From positions 1 to 31,683 of the forward strand of contig JAMOSE010000167.1 in NCBI GenBank assembly GCA_027063215.1: DNA of 31,683 nucleotides. The letters run 5' to 3'. Each line of letters opens with the position of its first letter. The stretch's first letter is position 1. Shown here one piece after another: positions 23,552-31,604 of this stretch. The translations under genes and the position numbers were made by a program. This DNA comes from Sulfurimonas sp. (lineage in GTDB: Bacteria > Campylobacterota > Campylobacteria > Campylobacterales > Sulfurimonadaceae). The notes below the pieces were generated by a model that had not been told where the DNA came from, did no database searches, and saw nothing but the letters and a program-made list of their open reading frames with translations.

Positions 23552-24260
23552 AAATAATAGATATTTTATAATTAGTGGTTTTCTCTCTTTTTTCTTATTT
23601 GCAACTTTTTTATTTCTTTTTATCTATATGATGTTTGTTAACAAAGAGAGTAAAATCTATGCTCTAGCAAAAAAGAATTTTATATCTGTATCAATTGTTA
23701 TGCCAAAGGAAGTACAAAAAATATCTTCTAAAAAAGCAACTGTTACTCTTCCAACTTCTACTTCTAAGTCTGTTTCAAAAGATATTGATGTTAATGATCT
23801 CTTTTCTGATGTATGGACACAAAAAATTTCTCATAAAAAAAAGAGAAAAGTGAATTCAAAAAGAATTCAAGATATTGTTAAAAAGATTAAAACTACCAAT
23901 ACAAACAAAGTAAGTTCAATTTCTGAAAAAATTAAAAAATCAGATACTAAAAAAGGTGAAAAAAATGCACAAAATAGTTCTGCAGGAAATGAAGTTAATG
24001 AATATTTAGCTAAAATTCAGGCAATTGTTTATCAATATTTTCATGTCCCACCAAATAGTGAGGGTAATAGTGTTAAAACTTTGATTGAAATAGATCCTTT
24101 AGGGAAAATGACAGATTTTAGAGTACTGAGTTATTCATCAAATTCGGCATTAAATGAAGAAGTTGATAAAATTAAAGAGAGACTTCAAAATGTAGTCTTT
24201 CCAAAAAATCCACATAATAGATCAAGCAGAACAGTTGTTGTGCTTATCTCTAAGGAGTAA
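23544..24260 (+). CDS. tolA: TolA-like protein with C-terminal TonB-type domain
   Basis: 238 residues: a membrane helix at about 10-31 (FIISGFLSFFLFATFLFLF), a periplasmic stretch rich in Lys and Ser (about 35-150) that would span the periplasm, and a C-terminal TonB/TolA fold (about 150-238) with YLAKIQAIVYQYFHVPPNSEGN and LIEIDPLGKMTDFRVLSYS. It links the inner-membrane TolQR motor to TolB/Pal at the outer membrane. The linker is much shorter than the E. coli TolA rod and lacks its Ala-rich repeats. Without the tolB-pal context it could be called TonB. It overlaps tolR by 8 bases. Confidence 0.87.
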   Translation: MDRNNRYFIISGFLSFFLFATFLFLFIYMMFVNKESKIYALAKKNFISVSIVMPKEVQKISSKKATVTLPTSTSKSVSKDIDVNDLFSDVWTQKISHKKKRKVNSKRIQDIVKKIKTTNTNKVSSISEKIKKSDTKKGEKNAQNSSAGNEVNEYLAKIQAIVYQYFHVPPNSEGNSVKTLIEIDPLGKMTDFRVLSYSSNSALNEEVDKIKERLQNVVFPKNPHNRSSRTVVVLISKE

Positions 24261-24263
24261 TGT

Positions 24264-25514
24264 TTGAAGATATTATTTTCTTTTTTAATGTTTATTAGTT
24301 TAATTTTTGCAGATGATGCAACAATAGAAGTTATAAAAAAAGCTGATACAATTCCATCAATTGCATTGGAAGATGCATCCCAAAGCTATGATAATACATT
24401 CCGTTTTCGTTTTTTTAAAGCATTAGTAGCTGATTTAAATGTTCTTTCTATATTTAATGTCCAAAGGCATTACCGAACTGCTACTTTTAATGATAATGAT
24501 ATTAGTTTTGAAAACAAAGATATGGATTATGTTCTACGTTATAAGATGAATGAAGAAGATAATGGAGTATTAAGTGTTGAGATGAAACTTATGAAAAAAA
24601 ATGAAGATGTTTACTCCAAAAGTTACAGAGTTGGAAAAAAAGATGTTTATATGTTTGTAACGCATGCAATGGCATATGATATTAATAACTTTATGGGTGA
24701 AGATCCTGTTGGATGGATGAAGAAAAAAGTTATATTTTCTAGAATTGTTGCTCCTAAAAAAAGTGAAATTGTTATCTCTGACTACACGCTTACCTATCAA
24801 CATATAATACTCAAAGGGGGATTTAATATTTTTCCTAAATGGGCAAATAATGAGCAGACAGCATTTTATTATACAGATCTAGATGGAAATAAGCCTAGAC
24901 TAAAATACCTAAATATTAAGAATGGTAAGATAAAAAATATTATTGCATCTGATGGAATGATAGTTTGTTCAGATGTTAATAATAATGGAACAAAATTATT
25001 GCTTACAATGGCTCGTAATGGGCAACCAGATATTTATAGTTTTAATGTTCAAACACAAAAATATAAGCGTTTGACTACCTATAGTGGTATTGATGTTAAT
25101 GGACAATTTTTAGGAAAAGATAAAATAGCTTTTATTTCATCTCGTCTTGGTTATCCTAATGTGTTTTCAAAAGATTTGACTACAAATGAAGTAGAGCCAA
25201 TGGTTTATTATGGTAAAAGTAACTCAGCATGTAGTGTACATGGTAATTATATTGTCTATAAAGCTCGTGAAAGTTCAAATGCTTTTAGTGACAATACTTT
25301 TAATCTACATTTAATTTCAACAAAAACAGATTTTATAAGACGTTTAACTGCAACAGGTATAAATGAATTTCCAAGATTTTCAAATGATGGGGATGCAATT
25401 ATTTTTATTAAAAACTATAAAGGGCAAAGTGCAATAGGAATTATTCGTTTGAAGTATAATAAAAATTATTTGTTTCCACTAAAATATGGTAAATTACAAT
25501 CAATGGATTGGTAA
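24264..25514 (+). CDS. tolB: Tol-Pal system beta-propeller protein TolB
   Basis: 416 residues. A signal peptide (MKILFSFLMFISLIFA) precedes an N-terminal alpha/beta domain (DDATIEVIKKAD..., ~20-170) and a C-terminal propeller of PD40-type repeats, seen as recurring NNEQTAFYYTDLDG, SDVNNNGTKLLLTMARNGQPDIYSFN, KIAFISSRLGYPNVF and FPRFSNDGDAIIFI. It is a periplasmic partner of Pal and TolA. The start is TTG at 24264, six bases after AAGGAG. The ATG at 24260 lies only 2 bases from that site and is in another frame that stops after 12 codons. Confidence 0.92.
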   Translation: MKILFSFLMFISLIFADDATIEVIKKADTIPSIALEDASQSYDNTFRFRFFKALVADLNVLSIFNVQRHYRTATFNDNDISFENKDMDYVLRYKMNEEDNGVLSVEMKLMKKNEDVYSKSYRVGKKDVYMFVTHAMAYDINNFMGEDPVGWMKKKVIFSRIVAPKKSEIVISDYTLTYQHIILKGGFNIFPKWANNEQTAFYYTDLDGNKPRLKYLNIKNGKIKNIIASDGMIVCSDVNNNGTKLLLTMARNGQPDIYSFNVQTQKYKRLTTYSGIDVNGQFLGKDKIAFISSRLGYPNVFSKDLTTNEVEPMVYYGKSNSACSVHGNYIVYKARESSNAFSDNTFNLHLISTKTDFIRRLTATGINEFPRFSNDGDAIIFIKNYKGQSAIGIIRLKYNKNYLFPLKYGKLQSMDW

Positions 25515-25540
25515 AAAAAGTATTTGTTACATTTTTTAGG

Positions 25541-25546
25541 TATAAT
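25541..25546 (+). promoter_or_regulatory. Predicted -10 box for pal
   Basis: TATAAT after a T-rich run (ATTTTTTAGG) in the 65-base tolB-pal spacer, 33 bases before the pal ATG, with AAGGAAA as ribosome binding site. An independent promoter would allow the abundant lipoprotein to be made in excess of TolQRAB. Confidence 0.5.
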
Positions 25547-25579
25547 AAAGCAGCATTTTAAGTATTCAAGGAAATAAAT

Positions 25580-26125
25580 ATGAAAAGTATAGTACTTTCT
25601 AGTGTTGTTACAGCACTTTTAGTTTTTAGTGGGTGTTCTTCTAAAGAGCCTGCAGTAGATAGCAAAGCTCAACAAGCACCGGTAGAAGAAGTTAAAACTG
25701 TAGATACAGAGACAGTTTCTACGGAAAACAGTATGGTAGATTCTAATACTGGCAACAGTGCTTCAATGACAATGTCTGAAATAGAAAGTAAACTGCCAAC
25801 CGTTTATTTTGCATTTGACAAGTATGATATAACATCAGAAATGCAAGCAAAAATTGATGCAGCAGCAGAACTTGGTAAGAGTGATGAAGCAAAATCATTA
25901 AATGTGAAACTTGAAGGTAACTGTGATGAATGGGGAAGCGATGAGTACAATTTTGCACTTGGACTTAAACGTGCAGAAGCTGTCAAAAAAGCTTTAGTTG
26001 CTGATGGTATTGATGCTTCTCGTATTTCAATGGTGAGTTATGGTGAGTCTAATCCTGTATGTACAGAACATACAAGAGAGTGTTGGGCTAAAAATCGTCG
26101 TGTAGATTTTAAAATTCTTCCATAA
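25580..26125 (+). CDS. pal: Peptidoglycan-associated lipoprotein Pal
   Basis: 181 residues. A lipoprotein signal ends in LVFSGC, with Cys19 the lipidated residue. A Glu/Thr/Val-rich tether runs to about residue 65, then an OmpA-type peptidoglycan-binding domain with VYFAFDKYDI, LEGNCDEWGSDEYNFALGLKRAEAVKKAL and YGESNPVC. This carries the Asp and Arg that bind diaminopimelate in the family. Lipid-anchored in the outer membrane, it is recruited by Tol to division sites. A Cys pair (CTEHTRECW region) in the last loop is shared with other Pal proteins as I recall. Confidence 0.96.
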   Translation: MKSIVLSSVVTALLVFSGCSSKEPAVDSKAQQAPVEEVKTVDTETVSTENSMVDSNTGNSASMTMSEIESKLPTVYFAFDKYDITSEMQAKIDAAAELGKSDEAKSLNVKLEGNCDEWGSDEYNFALGLKRAEAVKKALVADGIDASRISMVSYGESNPVCTEHTRECWAKNRRVDFKILP

Positions 26126-26141
26126 TTAGTAATATAATATT

Positions 26142-27053
26142 ATGAAAAGTAGTGCAATAGTAATTCTACTGTTTACTACTGCTATGCCCACTCTCCTTTT
26201 AAGTGCTGAACCTTCTGCGTTCGGTGCTGGAGATCTTTCTAGTCCTGAGCCTTATGGACTGACACCCAGTGAAAAAGTTATTTTAGAAACAAAAGATAAA
26301 CTGAAAAAAGTTGCTCGAAAAAGTAACTCACAAGCAAATCAGTTAGACTCTTTACGAGAAAGAATAGATGGTCTGCAGAGTATAGTTGAAAGTATAAGTA
26401 GAAAAACACATAATAATAAAATAAATCTTGAAAAATGGAAACAAGAAGAGAATTTGAGTTTATCAAACACAGGTGAATTTCAAGCAAGACTTAGTGAGTC
26501 TATTCAAGAAAACAGGGAAAAGATAGACGAATTAAAAACTTCTTTGTTAGATGTTTCCAAACTTTTAGATAAAATCAATGCAAGTTATGTAACAAAACAA
26601 GAGTACAATACTCTTGTAAAAAGTATAAATAGTTTTAAAGATATCATAGCAAAAGAGTTACATATAGGAACGAAAAGTTTATCAAAAAACTCAAAAGTAC
26701 CTAGCTTTAAACTTTTTAAAATTGCCAAAAAAAATTATGATAGAAAATATTATACAAAAGCAATTGCTAATTATGAAGAGTTGATTAAAAGAAATTATAA
26801 GCCAGCCTATTCTCATTATATGATAGGTGAAATGTATTATAAGAGAAAAAATTATGCAAAAGCTATCTCTTATTTTAAGAAGAGTGCGGCTCTTTACTCA
26901 AAAGCTTCTTATATGCCGACATTAATGTTGCACAGTGCAATTGCAATGCAAAAGAGTGGAGATAATACGCATGCACAATCTTTTTATAAAGCAATTATTG
27001 CAAAGTATCCAGATTCACCAGAAGCAAAAGAAGCAAAAAGACGCTTAAAGTAA
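26142..27053 (+). CDS. cpoB: Tol-Pal accessory protein CpoB/YbgF
   Basis: 303 residues: signal peptide to about residue 21 (LLLSA-EP), a coiled-coil region (about 45-175, heptads with KLKKVARKSNSQANQLDSLRERIDGLQ), then TPR repeats from about residue 195 (KIAKKNYDRKYYTKAIANYEELIKRN, GEMYYKRKNYAKAISYFKKSA, HAQSFYKAIIAKYPDSPEAKEAKRRLK). CpoB couples Tol-Pal constriction to peptidoglycan synthesis in E. coli. The role here is inferred from domain order and position after pal. No good ribosome binding site precedes the ATG; it lies 17 bases after the pal stop in a very AT-rich spacer. Confidence 0.88.
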   Translation: MKSSAIVILLFTTAMPTLLLSAEPSAFGAGDLSSPEPYGLTPSEKVILETKDKLKKVARKSNSQANQLDSLRERIDGLQSIVESISRKTHNNKINLEKWKQEENLSLSNTGEFQARLSESIQENREKIDELKTSLLDVSKLLDKINASYVTKQEYNTLVKSINSFKDIIAKELHIGTKSLSKNSKVPSFKLFKIAKKNYDRKYYTKAIANYEELIKRNYKPAYSHYMIGEMYYKRKNYAKAISYFKKSAALYSKASYMPTLMLHSAIAMQKSGDNTHAQSFYKAIIAKYPDSPEAKEAKRRLK

Positions 27054-27094
27054 AAGGATGAAGTATGATTTTCAGCTTAAGAAGCAAAAAATTA

Positions 27095-27103
27095 TGTTAA
27101 AAT
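27095..27103 (+). promoter_or_regulatory. Extended -10 promoter for slyD
   Basis: TGTTAAAAT lies 27 bases before the slyD ATG, in the 77-base spacer after cpoB; AAGG at 27120-27123 serves as ribosome binding site. It is the last promoter-like element before ttcA, so slyD to ttcA may be one transcript. Confidence 0.5.
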
Positions 27104-27130
27104 CCACGAAATAAAAATTAAGGTAAAAAT

Positions 27131-27640
27131 ATGGCAATTGAGCAAAATCAAATCGTATCATTAGAGTATGAAGTAAAAGACGGAGATAAAGTAGTAGATA
27201 GTAATGTTGGTGGAGAGCCGTTAGTATTTATGTTTGGAAAAGGTCAGATTATTCCTGGTTTAGAAGAGGGAATCAAAAATATGGCTATTGGAGAAAAAGG
27301 TGAGGTACTTGTAAAAGCTGCTGATGCTTATGGTGAGTATAATCCTGAAGCAACACAGGAAGTTCCAAAAGATCAGTTTGCTGGTATTGAACTTTCAGAA
27401 GGTATGACACTTTATGGTCAAGGTGAAGATGGTTCAACTGTACAGGTTGTTGTTAAAGAGATTAAAGATGATTCTGTTGTTATTGATTTTAATCATCCGC
27501 TTTCAGGTAAAGATTTAATGTTTACAGTGACAATTAATAATGTTCGAGATGCTTCTGCTGAAGAGGCAATGACTGGTGTTCCTGCTGAAAACAAACAAGA
27601 AGAAGAGCATTGCGGATCTGGCAGTTGTGGATGTCACTAG
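27131..27640 (+). CDS. slyD: SlyD-type FKBP peptidyl-prolyl isomerase
   Basis: 169 residues: FKBP domain split by an IF chaperone flap. It has LEYEVKDGDKVVDS, the active-site strand PLVFMFGKGQIIPGLEEGI, the flap around residues 70-120 (YGEYNPEATQEVPKDQF), then VVIDFNHPLSGKDLMFTVTI. The C-terminus HCGSGSCGCH is a short Cys/His metal-binding tail like that of SlyD proteins that supply nickel to hydrogenase assembly. It isomerises prolyl bonds and acts as a cytosolic folding helper. The tail coding sequence overlaps the next gene in another frame. Confidence 0.94.
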   Translation: MAIEQNQIVSLEYEVKDGDKVVDSNVGGEPLVFMFGKGQIIPGLEEGIKNMAIGEKGEVLVKAADAYGEYNPEATQEVPKDQFAGIELSEGMTLYGQGEDGSTVQVVVKEIKDDSVVIDFNHPLSGKDLMFTVTINNVRDASAEEAMTGVPAENKQEEEHCGSGSCGCH

Positions 27641-28379
27641 TTTTATAACTGAATCTTTAGCCTCAAATCAGGTTAAGAAAACAGCATCACTTTTAAAGAC
27701 ACTCAGTGTTAATGCCCTTATAATGGGCGAGCGTGGTGTTGGTAAAAGAACATTGGCTTCTTTTATACTTCCTGAAGCATCTATTGTAGATGCTTCAAAT
27801 TTTGATGAACTTTTAGTAGCTATAGAGAGCTCAAAAGAGTTGATTATTACCGATATAGATACATCTCCAAACTTAAAAAGATTACTTGAAATGATAAAAA
27901 AATTGAATATTCGAGTTATCGCTACATCAAAACATACGCTTACAAATGAACTTGTTGATGATCTTTTTAGTGTTAAATTTGATATACCACCACTACGAGA
28001 GAGGGAAGAAGATATTCCTTTTTTAATTCAAAAGTTTGAAAAAGAGGCAGCTGACCTTTTTGGTGCTAATGAATCATTTGACAGTCAAAATTTCAAAGCA
28101 GATTTATCACAAAATGCAAATTCGTTACGAAGACAGGTTATGATTAACTATCTTTTACAGGATATTCAAGATAGAGAGTTAATGGAGATCATAAAGAATT
28201 ATCTATATGATAAATTGGGATCAAACAGTGACTATCGAAATTTTTTGTATCTTTATGAGGTACCGCTTATTCAAGGTGGACTTAAAAAATTTAAGTCTCA
28301 ATTACAGTTAGCAGACAAGCTGGGGCTCAATAGAAATACTTTAAGAAAAAAAATTTCAGAAAATAAGAAATATTTATAA
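27576..28379 (+). CDS. Shortened sigma-54-activator-like AAA+ regulator with Fis-type HTH
   Basis: Up to 267 residues. Walker A is GERGVGKRT (51-59), a Walker-B-like LIITDID lies only ~35 residues later (89-95), and the motif PPLREREEDIPFL (138-150) is strongly typical of NtrC-family activators. The end, LADKLGLNRNTLRKKISENKKY, is a Fis-type helix-turn-helix. Missing are the GAFTGA loop that contacts sigma-54, the Walker B Glu, and any receiver domain. It therefore looks like a relic or repurposed DNA-binding protein that may not activate sigma-54. All upstream starts are GTG: 27576 (GAGG 9 bases before; 65-base overlap with slyD) or 27627 (14-base overlap, no clear ribosome site). As I recall C. 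jejuni lacks a gene here, although its neighbours match. Function unknown. Confidence 0.75.
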   Translation: MFLLKTNKKKSIADLAVVDVTSFITESLASNQVKKTASLLKTLSVNALIMGERGVGKRTLASFILPEASIVDASNFDELLVAIESSKELIITDIDTSPNLKRLLEMIKKLNIRVIATSKHTLTNELVDDLFSVKFDIPPLREREEDIPFLIQKFEKEAADLFGANESFDSQNFKADLSQNANSLRRQVMINYLLQDIQDRELMEIIKNYLYDKLGSNSDYRNFLYLYEVPLIQGGLKKFKSQLQLADKLGLNRNTLRKKISENKKYL

Positions 28380-28392
28380 AAAAGGAATGAAA

Positions 28393-29331
28393 ATGAAAAA
28401 AATAGCAATGATATTTGCAGGACAGGGTTCACAGGCTGTAGGTATGGGGAAAGATTTTTATGAAAACTCAGAACTAGCACGTGAGATGTTTGACAAAGCA
28501 GGTGAGAGAATAGGTGTGGATTTTAAAGAAATAATCTTTGAAGAGAATGAAAAACTTGGTCAAACTGCCTACACGCAACCGGCGATTCTTTTAGTTCAGA
28601 TGGTTGCATACAAACTTTTTAAAGATGCTTGTCCTGATGTAAAAGCAGAGCTTTTTTTAGGCCACTCTTTAGGTGAGTTTTCAGCTTTATGTGCAACTGG
28701 TGCTATTGATTATGTTGATGCTGTAGAGCTTGTACATAAACGTGGTGCTTTAATGCAAGAGGCATGTGAAGGAAAAGATGCAGGGATGATGGCTATTGTT
28801 GGACTTGATGATGCAAGTGTTGAAAAGATTTGCCAGGATGCTCAGGCAGAAGGCAAACAGGTATGGCCGGCAAACTATAATCAAGATGGACAACTTGTTG
28901 TTGCAGGGAACAGAGCTGATTTGGCTTCTTTAGAGCAGACATTTAAAGATGCAGGTGCAAAACGGGCACTGCTTTTAAATATGAGTGTAGCTTCACATTG
29001 TGAGATTTTAGCACCTGCACAAGAACCTTTAGCGGAATTAATGGAGAAATATGTAACAGATAGTTTTGAAGCACCGGTTATCTCAAATGTTACAACAAAA
29101 CCATATGCGACAAAAACTGAAGCAGTAGCACTTTTAAAAGATCAGCTTGTAAAACCTGTAAAATATAAACAATCAATTTTGGCAATAGCTGGTGATGTTG
29201 ACATGGCAATAGAGTTTGGTAACGGTGTTGTTCTAAAAGGATTAAACAGAAGAATTGCAAAAGAATTAAAAACATTAAACATCTCAGATATGGCTTCACT
29301 GGAAAAAGTTAAAGAGGAAGTTTGCTCATAA
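28393..29331 (+). CDS. fabD: Malonyl-CoA--acyl carrier protein transacylase
   Basis: 312 residues with IFAGQGSQAVGMG, the nucleophile Ser92 in GHSLGEFSAL, the substrate Arg in ELVHKRGALMQEA, and the catalytic His in ASHCEIL. FabD moves malonyl groups from CoA to ACP for fatty-acid elongation. An ATG at 28387 directly abuts AAAGGA (28381-28386) and is too close; ATG 28393 is 6 bases away and gives the usual MKKIAMIFAGQGSQ, so it is used. The gene follows the regulator by 13 bases and precedes the nitrilase gene by one. Confidence 0.96.
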   Translation: MKKIAMIFAGQGSQAVGMGKDFYENSELAREMFDKAGERIGVDFKEIIFEENEKLGQTAYTQPAILLVQMVAYKLFKDACPDVKAELFLGHSLGEFSALCATGAIDYVDAVELVHKRGALMQEACEGKDAGMMAIVGLDDASVEKICQDAQAEGKQVWPANYNQDGQLVVAGNRADLASLEQTFKDAGAKRALLLNMSVASHCEILAPAQEPLAELMEKYVTDSFEAPVISNVTTKPYATKTEAVALLKDQLVKPVKYKQSILAIAGDVDMAIEFGNGVVLKGLNRRIAKELKTLNISDMASLEKVKEEVCS

Positions 29332-29332
29332 A

Positions 29333-30049
29333 ATGCGAGTAACAATTGCACAAACTTCACCAAAGTTAAATCGTTCTAATTTAGAGGATGTTGTCTCTGT
29401 TATCCAGAAGAATCGTGAGCATTCTGATCTTATAGTTTTTCCGGAATTGGCTTTAAGTGGCTATATGTTGCAAGATAAGTTACATGAAGATGCTTGGGCA
29501 ATTGATGAACTGCAGATATTGGCTGATTTGAGTAGTGATATTGATATTGCAGTTGGTGCAGCACTGCGTGAGGGGAAACTTTTTCGCAATAGTGCACTCT
29601 ATTTTTCAGCCGGCAGACTCCTTTCAAAGCATATAAAAGTGCATCTTCCAAATTATGGAATGTTTGAAGAAGCGCGTTATTTTGAAGATGGAGAGGGGTT
29701 TGAAGCATTTATGGCAGATAATATGAAAGTTTCTATGCTTGTATGTGAAGATATATGGCATAAGAGTGTGCATAAAGAGCTTATAGCCCTTAATCCTGAT
29801 CTCATTTTAGTTCTTGCTGCTTCTCCTGCACGTGGATTTGGTGATGATGGTTTGGAAATTGAGAAAAAGTGGTATAAGATTATTCAAGAGGTTGCAAAAG
29901 AGTGTAGTGCAAAATTGATCTTTGTTAATCGTGTTGGATTTGAAGACGGTCTTGGTTTTTGGGGTGGTAGTTGTGCTTTAGAGAATGAGGGCACTATAAA
30001 AGAGAAGCTTAGTAAATTTGAAGCAGTTATAAAAACTGTAGAGATTTAA
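29333..30049 (+). CDS. Stand-alone nitrilase-superfamily amidase, NadE-glutaminase-like
   Basis: 238 residues of the carbon-nitrogen hydrolase fold, with the Glu38-Lys102-Cys138 triad in VFPELALSGY, KHIKVHLPNYG and LVCEDIWH. The stretch LPNYGMFEEARYFEDG resembles the glutaminase half of glutamine-dependent NAD synthetase more than omega-amidases or beta-ureidopropionases, but there is no synthetase domain. It should hydrolyse an amide to acid plus ammonia in the cytosol. Substrate is not known. A free glutaminase feeding an ammonia-dependent NadE is one possibility, a metabolite-repair amidase another. It begins one base after fabD (TAA-A-ATG), with only a weak ribosome site, which suggests coupling. 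mtnN follows after 8 bases. Confidence 0.82.
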   Translation: MRVTIAQTSPKLNRSNLEDVVSVIQKNREHSDLIVFPELALSGYMLQDKLHEDAWAIDELQILADLSSDIDIAVGAALREGKLFRNSALYFSAGRLLSKHIKVHLPNYGMFEEARYFEDGEGFEAFMADNMKVSMLVCEDIWHKSVHKELIALNPDLILVLAASPARGFGDDGLEIEKKWYKIIQEVAKECSAKLIFVNRVGFEDGLGFWGGSCALENEGTIKEKLSKFEAVIKTVEI

Positions 30050-30057
30050 GGAAATAT

Positions 30058-30753
30058 ATGAAAATCGCAATTATGGGTGCAATGCCCGAAGAAATAGCTC
30101 CAATTTTAGAGCGTTTGGATGATGTCCAAGAGGTTAATTATGCAAAAAACAAGTACTACAAGGCAAAGTATAACAATATTGATGTTGTAGTAGCTTATTC
30201 TAAAATAGGGAAAGTCTTTTCAACATTGACAGCAGCTACAATGTTGCAAATATTTGCCTGTGATGTTTTACTTTTTACAGGTGTTGCCGGTGCTGTTAAT
30301 GATGAATTGAAAATTGGTGACTTAATTGTTGCAACTAAACTGCCTCAGCATGATCTTGATATAACTATATTTGGTCATCCATATGGTTATGTTCCAGAAG
30401 GAAGTGTTTTTGTTGAGACAGATCAAGATCTAAGAGCATTGGCTAAACTTGTTGCCAAAGAGATGGATATAGATATCAAAGAGGGTATTATTGCTACAGG
30501 TGATCAATTTATTGCTTCTCAGGAGCGTAAAGGCTTTATTGCAGATACTTTTCATGCTGATGCATTAGAGATGGAAGGCGCAAGTGTTGCTGTAGTATGT
30601 GATGCTTTGGATGTGCCTTTTTTCATTCTTCGTTCTATTAGTGACTCAGCAGATATGGATGCAAGCTTCAACTTTGAAGAGTTTGTAGAGAGCTCAGCAA
30701 AAATCAGTGCTGAATTTTTAATGAAAATGGTAGATAAGTTGGCTAAGGTATAA
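30058..30753 (+). CDS. mtnN: MTA/SAH/aminodeoxyfutalosine nucleosidase
   Basis: 231 residues matching the Pfs/MtnN family: MKIAIMGAMPEEI with the catalytic-site Glu, GVAGAVNDELKIGD, TGDQFIAS, DALEMEGASVAVVC for ribose binding, and SISDSADMDA with the catalytic Asp. It cleaves adenine from methylthioadenosine and S-adenosylhomocysteine. In Campylobacterota the same enzyme is known to cleave 6-amino-6-deoxyfutalosine in menaquinone synthesis (MqnB role), which would link it to the menaquinol used by the Psr complex. Its stop overlaps the ttcA ATG by one base. Confidence 0.96.
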   Translation: MKIAIMGAMPEEIAPILERLDDVQEVNYAKNKYYKAKYNNIDVVVAYSKIGKVFSTLTAATMLQIFACDVLLFTGVAGAVNDELKIGDLIVATKLPQHDLDITIFGHPYGYVPEGSVFVETDQDLRALAKLVAKEMDIDIKEGIIATGDQFIASQERKGFIADTFHADALEMEGASVAVVCDALDVPFFILRSISDSADMDASFNFEEFVESSAKISAEFLMKMVDKLAKV

Positions 30754-31517
30754 TGGGCGTTAAACTTTCCAAGAAAATAATGTCAAAACTGGGTAAAACA
30801 AATGCCGAGTTTGAACTTATAGAAGAGGGTGATAAGATACTTGTAGGACTCTCTGGTGGTAAAGACTCTTTGACAATGATTCATGCAATGAAAGAGCAGC
30901 AGCGTCGTGCACCTTTTGATTTTGAGTTTTTGGCAGTGACTATCAGCTATGGAATGGGTGAAGATTACTCAAACCTTGCAGCACACTGTAAGGAGTATGA
31001 TATTGCTCACATTATTCATGAGACACAGACGTATGAGCTTGCAAAAGAGAAGATCCGTAAAAACTCTTCATACTGCTCTTTTTTCTCACGTATGAGACGT
31101 GGATATCTCTATTCTGTTGCAAAAGAGCATGGGTGTAATAAGGTAGCGCTTGGTCATCATATGGATGATGCAGCAGAGAGCTTTTTTATGAACTTTATCT
31201 ACAATGGTCAGATGCGATCTTTGGCTCCAAAATATAGAGCTGAGAATGGTTTAATAGTCATTCGTCCCTTGATTCAGTTGCGGGAAAGACAGCTGCGTGC
31301 ATTTGTGGTTGATAATGACATTGAAGCTATAGGTGATGAAGCGTGTCCTGCAATGCGTTTTGATATTAAAGCTCCTCATGCAAGAGAGAATACCAAACAG
31401 ATGTTAGCAGAGATGGAACGGAAGTTTCCAGATCTCTTTACCTCACTCAATGCTGCATTTAAAAATATTTCTGTTGAGAGTTTTTTTGATAAAGAGAAGT
31501 TTTCTACCAAGTTCTGA
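30753..31517 (+). CDS. ttcA: TtcA-like tRNA 2-thiocytidine PP-loop enzyme
   Basis: 254 residues with the PP-loop SGGKDSLTM (~34-42) that adenylates the target base, GHHMDDAAESFFMNFIYNGQMRSLAPKY, and RPLIQLRERQ, all typical of TtcA. TtcA thiolates cytidine 32 of tRNAs and in E. coli holds a 4Fe-4S cluster through a CxxC plus a later Cys. Here the CxxC reads Cys108-Ser-Phe-Phe111 (YCSFFSRMRRG), so one of those cysteines is absent; Cys198 in EACPAMRF could be the later ligand. From memory the C. jejuni homologue has the same change, so it may be a phylum variant. The ATG overlaps the mtnN stop. No clear terminator follows. Confidence 0.87.
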   Translation: MGVKLSKKIMSKLGKTNAEFELIEEGDKILVGLSGGKDSLTMIHAMKEQQRRAPFDFEFLAVTISYGMGEDYSNLAAHCKEYDIAHIIHETQTYELAKEKIRKNSSYCSFFSRMRRGYLYSVAKEHGCNKVALGHHMDDAAESFFMNFIYNGQMRSLAPKYRAENGLIVIRPLIQLRERQLRAFVVDNDIEAIGDEACPAMRFDIKAPHARENTKQMLAEMERKFPDLFTSLNAAFKNISVESFFDKEKFSTKF

Positions 31518-31604
31518 AAATTCTTGAAGTAGCTCTGCTTTTTCAAAAAACTTCTGTTAGGTAAGTGCCAGACCATAATAAATGTCATAATTTAATGAAA
31601 AGAG

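Noticed and set aside
24260..24298. ATG at 24260 as the start of tolB
   Set aside because: It is in a different frame that stops after 12 codons and lies only 2 bases from AAGGAG. The TTG at 24264 leads into a proper signal peptide.
26133..26138. TATAAT just before cpoB as a promoter
   Set aside because: It ends 3 bases before the ATG, too close even for a leaderless start, and the region is simple AT sequence.
31376..31588. 70-codon minus-strand frame overlapping the end of ttcA
   Set aside because: Its C-terminal half is the antisense of ttcA, its composition is unlike a real protein, and no ribosome binding site is seen.
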